Origin: Erpobdella octoculata
Taxonomy: Eukaryota; Annelida; Clitellata; Hirudinida; Erpobdellidae
Length of the DNA stretch: 64,000 bases
Reading direction: 5' to 3'
Assembly (NCBI GenBank): GCA_963978895.1
Contig: OZ022246.1
Location: 6,042,432-6,106,431 of the forward strand
The translations under genes and the position numbers were made by a program. The notes beneath the pieces were generated by a model. That model searched no databases. It worked only from the letters and a program-made list of their open reading frames with translations, and had not been told where the DNA came from. Within the stretch, counting starts at the first letter, position 1; every line of letters starts with the position of its first letter. Of this stretch, positions 25,996 to 38,102 are shown one piece after another.

Positions 25996-28153
25996 CTAGC
26001 TGGGTTACCCGGCGTTGCCCGGGGATTTTAAAGGCTTTTTATCGTTTTCTCTCTGGCTCCCGTTTCCTTAACCGCTTGCTTTCCCGTTCCATGTCGCTTT
26101 CTCACTCCTGGTCGCATTTCTGCTCACGGTCGCTTTTCCGGCCCCGGTCTCTTACTTTTCCCGATCCCGGTTGCTTTTACGCTTTACCGCTCCAGCTTGC
26201 TCTTCTTTTCGCTCTTCTGTTCCTCCATTAAATTTTAGAGCCTTCCCAATGTGGCTTAGATGGGCTGTAGCGGAATGCTGTGCACAGTCATCAAAATTGA
26301 TCTGTTCTCTCGTTAACACTTTGTTGTTTGGTTTGCTCGTTTAGTTACGTCTGAACTTCTTCAATTTTAATTAGTGTTCTTTAATGTATTGGTTCCACTC
26401 TGCAAGTGTGATCTTCTGCAAAGGCTTATTATGATTGACTGAAGCTGAAAAAAAAAGAATTTATTAGTAAACGGCTGCAATAATGTTAAAATCCGCTCAT
26501 ATATCTCAACAGGTTATATTTATTTTAAATACTTGTAAGATTATAAATGCTTACAATAGATTTATCACACACTGTTCAACAGCTGCTTTTCGTAAAATCG
26601 CTAGTCTTAGTTTTTAAGTGTCATGTCTACAGAAAGCATATAACGCTACATGTGGCATGTTAATAAATGTTGACCCGTGGCTTTGAAAAATGTGATATAA
26701 AACACAGATTGAAATAAAACATGAAGTAATAATAATATTAAAAACCTTCAAAGCATTAACTTAATGAATTTTCCGAGAGTTTTCTGAGATCATCAATTTG
26801 GAACAATCGAAGAGTACCACTTTTATTTAGCAAATGATGCAATTATAAATTGAACAAAACAGCAGCAGATTGATAGGCTGGCTTGAGAACTTTGTTCATG
26901 ATTTTGTTGAAACACAAAAATACTGCACTTGCTTTCATTTCTTTCAAATTTCATGCACCTCATATATCAGTGAAACTTTTACAATAAATTGGTGTTGCAT
27001 GTAAGATTTTCTTTAAAATGTAATTTTCTAATTTCCTCTGAAAAGTAAAAAATAAAATAAGACCGATAAATTAATTCATAATCTTATAGTCATAACTACT
27101 CGTGAATAATAATGGTTGTAATGCCATCACATAAAAAAAACTTACCTGCCCAAAAAAATTTCTCATTTACCGATAGGCTGATAGCAAGCTCGTCGCTCAA
27201 CAATATTAGATGAGGAACAATTGAAGTCAGAAGCCTTGAACGATAAATATGAACAATGAATTTAAATTTATTTTTCCAATCTGCAACTCCTTTGTGTAAA
27301 ACACAAAATGTTAGAGCATAATGATAATCTTATAATAATTAATAATAATATAACATAATTAAACACGTGCAATGCAACAAACGAAACAAATTGAAAGATA
27401 CACAGTAAATCATAATTTTAAAAACTAAAAACAAATTACCAAAGCTTTGCCACTTACTTTTAAATGGGAGATATGAACAATGAATTTCTAATTTGATTTA
27501 ATTTTAATTTGTTAAGTCTGGAACTCTTTTTGTGAAGCACAAAATATCTCTAAATAGAAGAAATTCCACCTGCAATTTATTGATTAGTCCTGAAATCCAA
27601 AGTTATCTAGATTTAAAAAATAAGTTGCTAAAATCAAATATAAAGTTTACCGATAGCAGAGCTGTCGTATCGGAGGTTCGGAAGAGAATGAGCCTCAATG
27701 AGCTCTATGAAATCAAAACAAAGGTATCAGGCGGCACCATAAATATCTATGGGCGGCACTAAACAACACAAATATTTATTTAATTTAATATTTATATTTG
27801 AAACCTTTAAAACTTAAGATAAAAAATTAAAAATATTTTGTATAATTTAACTATAAATTAATTTTATTTTATTTTGTAGAAAAAAAATTTACTCCAACTT
27901 ACTACCGCTGACCAAAAAGTTTTTTGTCCATAAAACATCAACGGAGAAACCAATTTATTTAAAATTTTACAGAAACTACCGCTTGAATAAGATACATAAG
28001 TGTGCCAAATTTCAATTAAATCTGTTTGGCCGTTTACATTTTATGTCCGAACAAACAAACAAACATTTCGTTTTTATATATAAGATAGAATTGTTAAAAT
28101 GAAAAATATAAATCATGAACTCAGTCAATAGGAAAAAGATATATATATATAAA

Positions 28154-28190
<37 letters not shown>

Positions 28191-28195
28191 TATAC

Positions 28196-28244
<49 letters not shown>

Positions 28245-28433
28245 ACTTACTACCGCTGACCAAAACGTTTTTTGTCCATAAAACATCAACGGAGAAACCA
28301 ATTTATTTAAAATTTTACAGGAACCACCGCTTAAATAAGATACATAAGTGTGCCAAATTTCAATTAAATCTGTTCGGCCGTTTACATTTGATGTCCGAAC
28401 AAACAAACAAACATTTCATTTTTATATATAAGA
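25996..28433 (-). mobile_element. Minus-strand Helitron, non-autonomous, with duplicated 5' end
   Basis: The left edge is a Helitron 3' terminus read on the minus strand: CTAG at 25996, then the hairpin CCGGCGTTGCCCGG and a decayed minisatellite to about 26220. The right edge is a 5' end (TCTTATATATAAAAACG on minus) at 28085, preceded by A. A second copy of that 5' end and its 187-bp neighbourhood (27897-28083) recurs at 28247-28433, after a (TA)n tract. Internal segments around 27240 and 27470 (ATATGAACAATGAATTT) are repeated. A 76-codon frame at 27532-27762 has no known domain. Confidence 0.65.
28139..28241. repeat. (TA)n microsatellite
   Basis: A TA-rich tract with interspersed TACATA, lying between the two copies of the Helitron 5' end. 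Confidence 0.95.
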
Positions 28434-29490
28434 TAATATATATATATATAATATAAATGTATACACGCGCGAACGCCCACTTGCTGATGCACAAACTTAC
28501 AGCAGCGCACTTCGGGACACAGGCAGGCAGCAAAGACACGAGCAGAAGAAGAATGTCATAGAAACTAATAGAAAGTAGTTGAAGCTGCTGACTGGTGCAG
28601 GACATGAGCTGCTTGCCAACGGCATCGTCATCATCATCACTATCGCCACCCACCAGCATCTTAAGCCAGCTTCGTCATCATTGGTTTGTGTTTGTACATA
28701 ATGTACATGTGCATGTGCACTCGCATTTAACTCAATGTGCGCGATCTTTTTTATGCATGCGATAGCAAAGGCGATGTATTCATATTCAATGCTGATGGTA
28801 ATAATGATGATGTTGATGAGGAAGATTATGATGACGGCGATGATGATTATTATGATTATGAGGGTGATGATTATGATTATGAGGGTGATGATGATGATTA
28901 TGAGGATGATGATTATGATGGTGATAATTGAACGAACGTGCCTCATATGCATTCGCAAGATGCGCGCACGTTCAAGTTAAAAGTTAAAACGTAAACGGCC
29001 TTGTAAACTTTTGTTTTGTTTTTTTATGGCAACGGTACATTGTTATTTGTGATAAAATATTGTTCCACGATAGAATTGTTGGCTTGATTAAAAAAAATTA
29101 TTAAAATGAAATCAGATGACCAAATTTAAAACCAGAAAAATAAATAAATATGCAGTTATGCAGGAAAACAGTTATGTAAGTAATAAATTGACGATACGTC
29201 TTTAAAGTCGTAAAAATTATATTGAAAATATAGAACAAGTCTTAACTATATAAAAGATTAAAAAAAACAAAATATATTACATATATGGGAAAAATTCTTA
29301 TTTCAAATACGTGACAGCTATAATAAGCAAACTGATTGAACAGCATAGAACAAGGCCACCACGAATTCGAATGACATCTACGCAATCGCAACAGTTGCGG
29401 AGCAAAAACATGGCGGTTCATTGTAAGGATGGCCGATTTCTGCTGGTAGATGATTGCTTTGTCTTTAAATTTTCTGGTCTTTCATTTTCC
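28434..29490. other. Non-coding stretch with (GAT)-type repeats
   Basis: 28796-28928 is an imperfect GATGATTATGAT repeat that yields a purely acidic false frame. The rest shows nothing recognisable. An ACATGGCGG at 29408, 90 bp upstream of the TATA box, may be a YY1-like site. Confidence 0.45.
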
Positions 29491-29498
29491 CTGCAAGG

Positions 29499-29536
29499 TA
29501 TAAAAGCAGTCGGTCCCTGGTTCTTGTAGGTCAGTT
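29499..29536 (+). promoter_or_regulatory. Core promoter: TATA box and initiator
   Basis: TATAAAAG at 29499-29506 is followed by TCAGTT at 29531-29536. The initiator A (29533) lies 34 bp from the first T of the TATA box, a normal spacing for an animal TATA/Inr promoter. It predicts a 5' UTR of about 170 bp before the ATG at 29703 of the zinc-finger gene. Confidence 0.6.
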
Positions 29537-29702
29537 CAATCGCGTATCTTATCGGTGCTTATCAGAGTGCAGCGTATCTACTGCTATACAAGTAATCACA
29601 ACCGCTTTGTTGCTATCGCTCGGTGGCGTTTAAGTCGAATGGTTTTCGTTTCCTAAAAGAGAGGTTTGTTTGAAATTAATTCATTAATCAGTTGCTCTTG
29701 CT

Positions 29703-32700
29703 ATGGAAAGAATAGGTACTTTCGATCTCGCCTATGTAAATAAGAGTTTGATTGAAAAGCTGTGATGACAGCAAGAAATTACACAATTTTTATTGTCTTC
29801 AAATGAAGTACTGGCAGTAAAATTAAAAAAATTGCGTGCTTTGCTTTTTGTCTTTCGACCGTTTCTTGTTTGAGAGTTCGCATAGAACGAGACAATTTAA
29901 TAATTCGCGCTGTTTAATGCAACTGCCACCGGGGTTCCTTGTAAGCAACGTTACTTAAAAACAAAACACAACAACCATCTCATGATTCACATAACAGGCC
30001 GAAGACAGAACACAGTCTCTTCTTGTTTTTCTTATTTCAGTCGTATCATACTCACACGACGACTTCTTCGCTTCTTACTCAACTTTTCTCCAGCAGCAGC
30101 AAAGAGGCGATCATTCTCATCTTAGGAAGCAAAAGCGAAAGGAATGTCGCTCGCAGTGTGCAACTCCTTCGCTACTTACTCGAGCTGTCGAGCTTGTGCA
30201 GTGTTCGATAGCGGTTATGATTGTGATGACGAGGGCGGTGGTGATGATGATGATGAGGACGACAATGATAAATTCGTTTGCGCTTTGCTCCAATCTCTGG
30301 CAGGCATAGAGCGGTTCTGATTTTATGAAAGATGCCTGGCTTTTGCTCCCTGCCCTCTCATTTCTTCACTTTCTCTACTCCCTTCTCTTCCTTTCTCTCT
30401 CTCTCTCTCTCTCTCTTTTCTTACTCTCAGCGCAGAAGGAAGCCAATAATGTATTAACCATCCATAGTTGCACGCAAGCACATGACAGGGACTGCTATGC
30501 AGGACTTGTCTAGTTTCATCACCACCACAGCGCTGTTCAGCGCACAAGGCTTTTGTACCCGCTATTGCGATGCTGTGGATGCTAGTCTCACAAACTTTTG
30601 CTTTGGCACACGCCTGTGGCCTCTCGCGCGCTCGCTCTCTCACTCTATCGCTAGTGCTGCTAGAATTTTGTTTGGCATTGATCATCATTGGTGACTAAGA
30701 AATAGCTGATTTTGAAATTTTCTCAAGCCAAATTATTGTCAGTTATCGACTGGCAATATCTCCATTAAACAATGGATTGCGTTGGAGGTAGTTAGTCTTG
30801 TTAAGATATATGTGTCTTTAAAAAGCAAATTTAAAAAATCTTTTTTATTTATAGAAAAGTCACCAGAATTCGCCTGTCCCAGTGAAGATAACGACGCATC
30901 AGCTGTATTGTCACAACAGACAGACATCCAAGTAGTGCCTCTTCACCAAAGTCTCCTTCGTCAGCATCAGTTTCTTCATTTGAAAGAACAGAACAACTCG
31001 CAACAGACACAACAATCTAAACAAGAACTGCAAAAACAACGAAAAGAGGACGAACGGTCCCAGATGCTAGTCAATGATTTGGCAGTTCAGCGTGCTACAA
31101 CAGCACCAACTCCAACTAAAACATTTTCAAGCCTTCCTCCAGAACCGTGCCATTGTGGGACTGTTTTCAAAACCGAATCAGGCTTTCGCACTCATCATCA
31201 TCATAATCACCACCATCATCATCATCATGGGGTTCAATCGAGGGTTTCGTCGTGGATGTGCAGCTTGTGCCCGCTGAAATACAAACGACCTGCCGATTTA
31301 AACAGACACATGAAACGCAAGCACGGCATGTCGCTCATGAAAAATGACAAAAACATTCTCGTGCCTTACATCAAATCTCAATCCGCTGCTAACAGCCAAG
31401 ACATGCAACCTCTTGACCTTTCAGCGAGGAGTACATACTCTGATGTCACCGAAGTTTCTATGGAATCCGGAGGGAGTTTGGAATCTGAAGCAGCATATGA
31501 CGAAGATCAGCCGTTGGACCTTTCTGCTAGCAAAAACTTTCCAATTGACTACAGACAGAAAACGTTAACAAAAAGTGAAGAGAGACCCTCAGAAGCCAAA
31601 ACTTGTACCACCACAACTGCCATAAACAAGTAGTTTTTTCTTCTATTTAATGCTTTTATGCAATTTTTATCGTTGTGTTTGTATGCCATGTGTATTGATT
31701 TTCTATCTTTACAGAAGCACTTTACAAGCAAGTAACTACAGCATTCCAGCAAATCAAAGTAATATCTACGTTTGCCGTCCTTCGATTTCTGCTCCAGCCA
31801 TCCGCTACCGTCCCTTCAAGTGTTCGGAATGTGGGCGTCGCTCCAACTGGCGCTGGGACTTGAACAAGCACATTCGTACTAGCAGCCATCCTCACGCACA
31901 CCTCATTGAACTTTCTGAGCATGTTGCCAGGGCCACATTCCATGAAGTACTGAAGAAGGACAGCAGTTTGAATTATGACTTCCAACTTTTGCAGGAATCC
32001 AATATAAAGTCCGATTCTAATTTTCAAACCGGTGAAAGTTCCACCAAAGTTTGTAAATATAAGCAGTACCTGTGCACTGCATGTGGCTACCGTTCCAATT
32101 GGAAATGCGACATGTCAAAACATGTAAGATCACTTCATCCCACTGCAGATGTGACACTTCTTGCCGAAGACATTGCAAGAGAAACATTACCCAACTACGA
32201 GCACCAACATGGCAGTGACAACCAATCACTCGAGGGACCTCTTGATGAGATTTCCACCAATTCAAGCAATGCAAGCATTCCAGCAGAAGTGACTTCAAAT
32301 GAGTACATCATGGTCAAGTGCGGTCCCTCTGATATCACCCTCTCTTTCTCATCATCCCATACGGTTGATGCTCGCAAAACAAAAAAGTTCAAGTGCTCCT
32401 CTTGTCCGTATAGGTCTAACTTTCGCAGCGACGTGGGACGCCATATCAGACACAAACATGACAGAGCTACGTGCAAAATCGTTGTTATGTCGGAAGCAGA
32501 AGCAGCTTCGACTCTCGGAGAATACATGGACACGTGGGCCAGAAAGAAATTTGTTCCAAGTCCGAATAAAAGACGCTGCCTGATGTCTTTGAATTGTTCC
32601 CATATTGGCACCACACTTACTCAACATTGCGAACCGTCATTTACTGTTACCTCAACCACATCTTCAAAAGTGGAACAAAGTGACAAGGTCAATAGCAGCA

Positions 32701-33917
32701 CAACGGATTTTTCCAGCGAAGGCCCGATTAAGACCTTGAAGGCCAAGCGTTGGTGGAAATGCAGCAGTTGTGATTTTAGGGATCAGAGTAAGGACATCAT
32801 TGTACAGCACTGGCACTATCAGCATAACAATTCACTGTTTGCCAACAGCCCAGAAATTTCAAATGAAGAATCCTCTTTCAACAAGAAGTATCATCGGGAA
32901 GTCTGCTCAGAAGATTTTTCAGATAAAAGTGATGAAATAAATTTCTGTGATTCTCCAGTTGATTTCAAGCAAGAAAGAGACAGGACTTCTACCGATTCTG
33001 CGCCAAGCAGTGTCGATTCATTTAAACAAGAGAAAAAAGAGCACATCACTGAAATTAAAAAGCATGCTTGTGATATATGCCCTTACAGAACAAATTCGAG
33101 TGAACTGTTGAACATCCACAAAAGTTATCACATTCCAAAGGAAGGCAACACAAATACGTGCCCGATTTGTCCATATTTTGTTTGTGCTCTGCCTCTGTTG
33201 AACCAGCACCTGGCATTGCACAACGATGATCTTAAGAGACCCCAGCTAAGTCATCAAAAGTCTTCTGAAACTTCTTGTGCAGTGGATCCACAAAGCTCTC
33301 CAACCACAAAAATTGGAGATTCTAGTCCAACAGTTAATTTTTCATCTTCTCTCTGTTGTGAGCAACAGGAAAAGACTCATGACAAAGTTTCAGTTTTCCT
33401 CATGACAAATGCAGTGAGAACAGGGGGAAGAACAACATATCTGTGTTCTCAATGTCCTTATGTGAGCTGCAACAGAAATGATTACCTATACCACAGACAG
33501 TTCCATCGCCCTCGTCCGACTGCCTTCAAGTGCCCACACTGCCCTTATTGGGTCAGTCAAAAACGTCTGCTATCCCAGCATTTCAAAGTTCATGAATTAG
33601 ATTACCAGCAAAAACACAGAGGTCAAGGCTTCATCGATGCAACAAAACGTAAAGCTGTTGCTCTACTAGAAGATGATAATAATAATAATAATGTAGATCA
33701 TTGCTCTGTAAAAATGGCAAAATATGAAGCTAATAATTCAGGTGTAGATAATAAAACTCCTGAAGTTCTTCAGAGTTACAAAGTTAACGATGATCAGGCC
33801 AATCCGTCGAGTGAGCAGAATAATACTCAAGTGATTCCTACAAAAGTTTTTATAGATGATGAAAGCAAAAACGTCTTTTTTGAGTCACTGGGCCTTACTA
33901 CTGCATTAAGCATGTAA
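29703..33917 (+). CDS. C2H2 zinc-finger protein with two PLDLS motifs
   Basis: A likely DNA-binding nuclear repressor. Proposed exons: 29703-29715 (ATG, four codons plus one base), 30855-31629, 31715-33917 (stop). Phases agree at both GT-AG introns, giving 996 residues. Exons 2 and 3 are secure; exon 1 is inferred from ATG, donor and phase. An atypical His-rich finger is at about 102, followed by a C2H2 finger at about 138. PLDLS lies at about 188 and 223; PxDLS is the known CtBP-binding motif, hence the repressor inference. Further fingers start at about 295, 381, 488, 609, 713, 742, 838 and 867, several with the CPYR/CGYRSNW pattern. A Gln-rich stretch lies near residue 60, and Ser- and acid-rich linkers separate the fingers. 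I cannot assign an orthologue. A plain polyadenylation hexamer lies at about 34283, with an earlier AATAAA just after the stop. Confidence 0.88.
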
Positions 33918-34852
33918 AAAATAAATTTAGAATCATAATTATATTTTTTATGCTGACAACATCCAGTTTTATTTTCAGTGAAGATATGAAAAATATTTAC
34001 AATCGCGTTGTTTTTCTGTAACCTTTATTTTTTTATAAATATGCAGTTTTTAGATGTTCCATAGTACTATGTGTTATATTTTTATGTGCCTTGTTATTTT
34101 TGACCACGAGATTACAGATTGTGCTAAAAAAAACACTGCTTATTTTTTGTTTCACACTTGAGAATGCAAGATGATTTAAAACGTTTTAAACCGTTGACGA
34201 CTTAAGTCGTTTATTTTTTGGACGCGAAAACAAGAAGTTTAATTTTGTTTTATAATATTAAATGTTGCTGTTTTGAAGTTTAAATAAATCAGGCTTCGTA
34301 AATTTTTGTCAATTTAAAATTTTTTTTAAATTGACAACTTTAATTAGTTGTTATGTTAGTCAATTAGTCATGTCATTTGACTCATTTGTAAGAAGTAACC
34401 ATAAATGTTTCTTTATAGTTTAATCTGAAAGAGCACAACCAGGCGATTATCTGGAATTTAGTGTCAGGAAAGGTGCTAACTTTCGGTGATGCAATGGCTG
34501 AACTTGCATAATACTGTTTCTGAACGCCTGTGCCGACTGCCGATACAATAATTCGGATGAAAAAACATGTCCTAGCGGATAGATAAATACGAGGTAGCAC
34601 AAAGTAGACAGTGGCGGATTTAGGAATTCATGGCGGGGAATGCGGGTACGCCATTTCTACAAAATGTTCAGAAACTTTCACATTTTCTCTTTCCAAAAAC
34701 TTCATCATCAGGGGGGTGTAGTGGTACTTTTCTATAAAAAAATTCGAAGACTTTCACAGTTCTTCTCTCAAAAAACTTGATGACCGGAGAGGGGGTAGTC
34801 GTATAAGGTTCTTTTCCTAAATATTTTTGAAGATTGTAGTCATTTCAAGAAG
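33918..34852. other. 3' flank of the zinc-finger gene, no further gene
   Basis: AT-rich 3' UTR and intergenic DNA. At about 34611, CAGTGGCGGATTTAGG looks like a hAT-type terminal sequence followed by GGGGTGTAGTGGTAC-like repeats. No right end or target duplication was seen. Confidence 0.45.
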
Positions 34853-35076
34853 GGTACCGTAAAACGGGGTGACTTTGGCCCAAAATAAATCAACCTATAT
34901 TTTAAAGTACAAATTATATTTCTATGAACAATTATGCTAAAAAGGTGTGCATAGTAGTGATGTATGGCGTGACCTAGCGAAAGTTAAAAAAATTTTTTTT
35001 TTAAATATATTTTTATGCGTTTAAAGGCTGGGCCAAAGTCACCCGCACGGGCAAAGTCACCCCGTTTTACGGTACC
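34853..35076. mobile_element. MITE with 25-bp terminal inverted repeats
   Basis: The left end GGTACCGTAAAACGGGGTGA continues to CTTTG, and the right end is its exact reverse complement, ending CCCGTTTTACGGTACC. The element is 224 bp and AT-rich inside. A second GGGCCAAAGTCACCC lies just inside the right end. Because the outermost bases are palindromic, I cannot separate the element end from the target duplication. Confidence 0.85.
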
Positions 35077-35089
35077 GTCACTGCTAGAT

Positions 35090-35265
35090 GGTGTCACAAC
35101 AAAATGTTCAACGAAAATATGTTCACGACACAACGTTCACGACAAAAGGCTTAAGAGAAATTTGAGCACAAACAAATTTAAACGTTCACAGACAAAATGT
35201 TCAACGACAAAATGTTCACGACAACACTTTCACGACAAATTGCTAACACACAAATGTTCATACTG
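35090..35265. repeat. Minisatellite of about 16 bp, TIR-like
   Basis: Irregular units of ACAAAATGTTCACGAC. It has the same texture (short imperfect units, variable start) as the terminal arrays of the MULEs at 49.66 and 59.35 kb, but a different sequence. It may be a solo end of a third such family. Confidence 0.6.
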
Positions 35266-35369
35266 GAAAATAGTGGGCAGACAATATTTTCTGATGAGGA
35301 GGAAGCCGCTTTCAAGTCTTATGTTGTGACGGCCTCAACATTTTGATTCCCCGTAGATAATTCAGATTT

Positions 35370-37352
35370 GGGGACATCCATTTATTATGTCAACAAAATA
35401 TGGGGGGGAGGGTTTGAAGAAGTTTGACAATTGTTGACATGGGGAGGGGAGTTCAAGATAAATTGACGTCAACAATGTATTTTTTACAAGAGTTATTAAA
35501 TCAAAAAATAAGAAAGTTATAAATGCATTGTATGCCATGCAGTCAGTCAATAAGAATCTACCTACCCCAAAAAACATTCAAAATACGACACAGTTTACTT
35601 AAAACCTAACTGTAAATCTATATATATAAAAATGAATGTTTGTATATATGTATATATGTTTATATGTTAATGTCCTTTATGCATTGCTACACCATTCATC
35701 CGATCGTAATGAAATTTTCACACAACCTTGAGAGTCAATGGGAGTCAAAAATAAAAAATAAAATTTTGAAATCCGTCACAAAATGAGCGGAGCGGAGCGG
35801 GTGAGCGAGCGGGAACTATATATATATGTATGTGCGTATGTATGTGTGTATGTATGTATGTGTATGTGCATGTATGTGTGTCTGTGTGTGTGTTTATGTA
35901 TGTGTGTCTGTGTGTGTGTTTATGTATGTACTAGCGGAGATACCCGGCGTTGCCCAGGTTTTTTAGAGGTTTTTCTAATGTTTGTCTCTTTCTCTCCCAT
36001 TTCCTTTCCCACCTGCTTTCCCACTCCTGTTCGCTTTCCCACTCCTGTTCGCTTTCCCGTTTTCGGTCGTTTTCCCGCTGCCGGTCGCTTTCCCGCTCCC
36101 GGTCGCTTTCCCGCTCCCGGTCGCTTTCCCGCTCCCGGTCGTTTTCCCGTTCCCGGTCGCTGTCCCGTTCCCGCTCACGTTTGCTCTCCCATTCCCGCTC
36201 ACGCTTGCTTTTCCGTTCCCGCTCGCTGTCCGTTCCGGGTCGCTTTCCCGTTTCTATAATAGACAAACTAACCCACAAACATTCATATATATATATAGTC
36301 TTAGCAAATCTATTTTACGTTTTATAGCCTAACAGAAGTTATGAAAGAATGTAAAAGAGAAAATGAGCGTGAACGGGAACGGGAGAGCAACCGTGACCGG
36401 GAATGGGAGAGCAAGCATGACCGGGAACGGGAGAGCAAGCGTGAGCGGGAACGGGAAAGCGACCGGGAACGGGAAAGCGACCGGGAACGGGAAATCGACC
36501 GGGAACGGGAAAGCGACCGGGAACGGGAAAGCGACCGAGAACGGGAAAGCGACCGGGAACGGGAAAGCGACCGGGAACGGGAAAGCGACCGGGAACGGGA
36601 AAGCGACCGGGAACGCGGAAAGCGACCGGGAACGGGAAAGCGACCGGGAACGCGGAAAGCGACCGGGAACGCGGAAAGCGACTGGAATCGGGAGAGCAAG
36701 CTTGGAAGGAAACGCGAGCAAGAGAGAAAATCGATAACAAAACTTCTGAGCGGGAAAGCGAACGGGAGCTGGAAAACGACCGAGAGCGGAAAAGCGACCG
36801 GGAACGCGACGAAAACGGGAAAGTGGAGAAGGAAACGGGAGCGAGAGAGACAAACATTAGAAAAACCTCTAAAAAACCCCGGGCAACGCCGGGTAACCCC
36901 GCTAGTTAAATAAATAAAACTGATTGACCTAAAATGTCGTGTGTATCGATTCCACAAGAAATTAATCAATCAACCACTATGCCCATTACAACAATTGAGG
37001 AACATTTGAATTCCTCATGGGAAGATGTTAGAAGCTAGAACATAAATTCTCAATTTGTTCATGAAGTTCAAGTGTTGTTATAGTCAATTTGAAATCTGTT
37101 ACCCATGACTAAAAAACTGTAGTAACAATTTATTTGTAGAACTTTTAATATCTACGTAAAATTCTATTTTTAGCATAAAAGCCTGCTTTATAAAATATTG
37201 TTGGTTATTTTGTTTTTTTGGGGGGGGGGGGTAAAATTTGTTTGACATAATATTGTTAGGGGGGTGACTGAAAGTTTGACAGTTGTTGACAAGAGGGAGG
37301 GAGGGGGTAACAAATTGCCTAAAAATTGTTGACATAATAAATGGACGTCCCC
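35370..37352. mobile_element. TIR element interrupted by a Helitron
   Basis: The left end GGGGACATCCATTTATTATG continues TCAAC. The right end (37327-37352) is its reverse complement with one mismatch. Both ends are followed inside by G-rich runs and a TTTGACA-TTGTTGACA motif. Removing the Helitron at 35617-36905 leaves about 690 bp without coding capacity. The superfamily is not decided; the flanking duplication, if any, is very short. Confidence 0.75.
35617..36905 (+). mobile_element. Non-autonomous Helitron family 2, copy B
   Basis: The 5' end TCTATATATATAAAAATG follows an A. The 3' end is the hairpin around CCGGGCAACGCCGGG, then CTAG before T. Order: 5' end with GTAT microsatellite (35830-35930), a minus-oriented 3' terminus at 35931 with its minisatellite arm (to 36284), a short TA tract, then a plus-oriented minisatellite arm (36340-36840) and the outer 3' terminus. 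It sits inside the TIR element 35370-37352. Confidence 0.88.
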
Positions 37353-37925
37353 TTTGCCGAATATTGTTAAAGGTTATGCAGATAAACGAGGCTTTGATTT
37401 AATACGTTTTAACTTAGTGTAACATTTGAAAAAGTGTTGTTTGATTATGTGAAAAAATTTGAAAAGAGGGGGCAAGTTTTTTATCATAACTTGGTGACCG
37501 GACCCGACCATATATTTATAGGTACCTATTAACGAAAACTCGGGTTCTGGAACGGCGTTATTGTCGGTCAAAATCTGCTATTTATCGTCGGACAGCGCAG
37601 ACTTTACAACCTGTATGGGCGCGTTGTTCTTTACCGGATTCATTTGACACCGCTTTGCTCCTATTGGTCCAGGCTCACGCCTTTTTACCGCCGCACTCTT
37701 AGAGCAGGAGCTACTGGGGTTAACACCGGGATTCACTATCGCGATCAATTTAACAACGCGCCCATGCGATAAAACAGAATCTGATCTAGCAGGAAAAAAT
37801 AAGACAGACGGGGAAACCCCAAAGAGACTCTGGAAACAACTTTCATCAGTTCTCTGCCGGGAAAAAACTCATTTTTTGAAAATAATAACCTTTATTGACT
37901 CCAATTGTTTTTCTAATTTTTTACA
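37353..37925. other. Non-coding stretch, no gene seen
   Basis: Between the TIR element and the S2 SINE. It includes a locally GC-richer segment (37560-37790) with no readable domain. Confidence 0.35.
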
Positions 37926-38102
37926 GGCGCTGGTGGCAACGTGGTAAAGCGTTCGCCTGTTGGCCTAAAAGTCGGCAGTTCGAATCTCACCGGCTTCCGT
38001 AGGGGTGTGGGGAGGCACGCACCATAAATAAATGCCTCTAATTGTTGTAGTGGATCTCACACAGGCTTCTGAACCACTCTAAGCCATGTAAATTTAAATT
38101 TA
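37926..38102 (+). mobile_element. tRNA-derived SINE S2, copy 2
   Basis: Collinear with 7957-8157: an A-box-like GTGGTAAAGCGTTCGCC, the B box AGTTCGAATCTC, then the same body ending CCACTCTAAGCCATGTAA. It has a short AT tail. Confidence 0.85.

Noticed and set aside
28012..28456. Tyr-Ile-rich frames (also 15484, 24580, 38975, 40903 and 61656)
   Set aside because: They are translations of (TA)n tracts. Only the 61662-61730 tract lies inside a real coding frame.
28735..28980. Acidic or Met-rich frames on GATGATTATGAT
   Set aside because: Imperfect trinucleotide-type repeat; the composition comes from the repeat.
34611..34850. hAT-like left end CAGTGGCGGATTTAGG
   Set aside because: No inverted partner or 8-bp duplication could be found, so no element boundaries are claimed.
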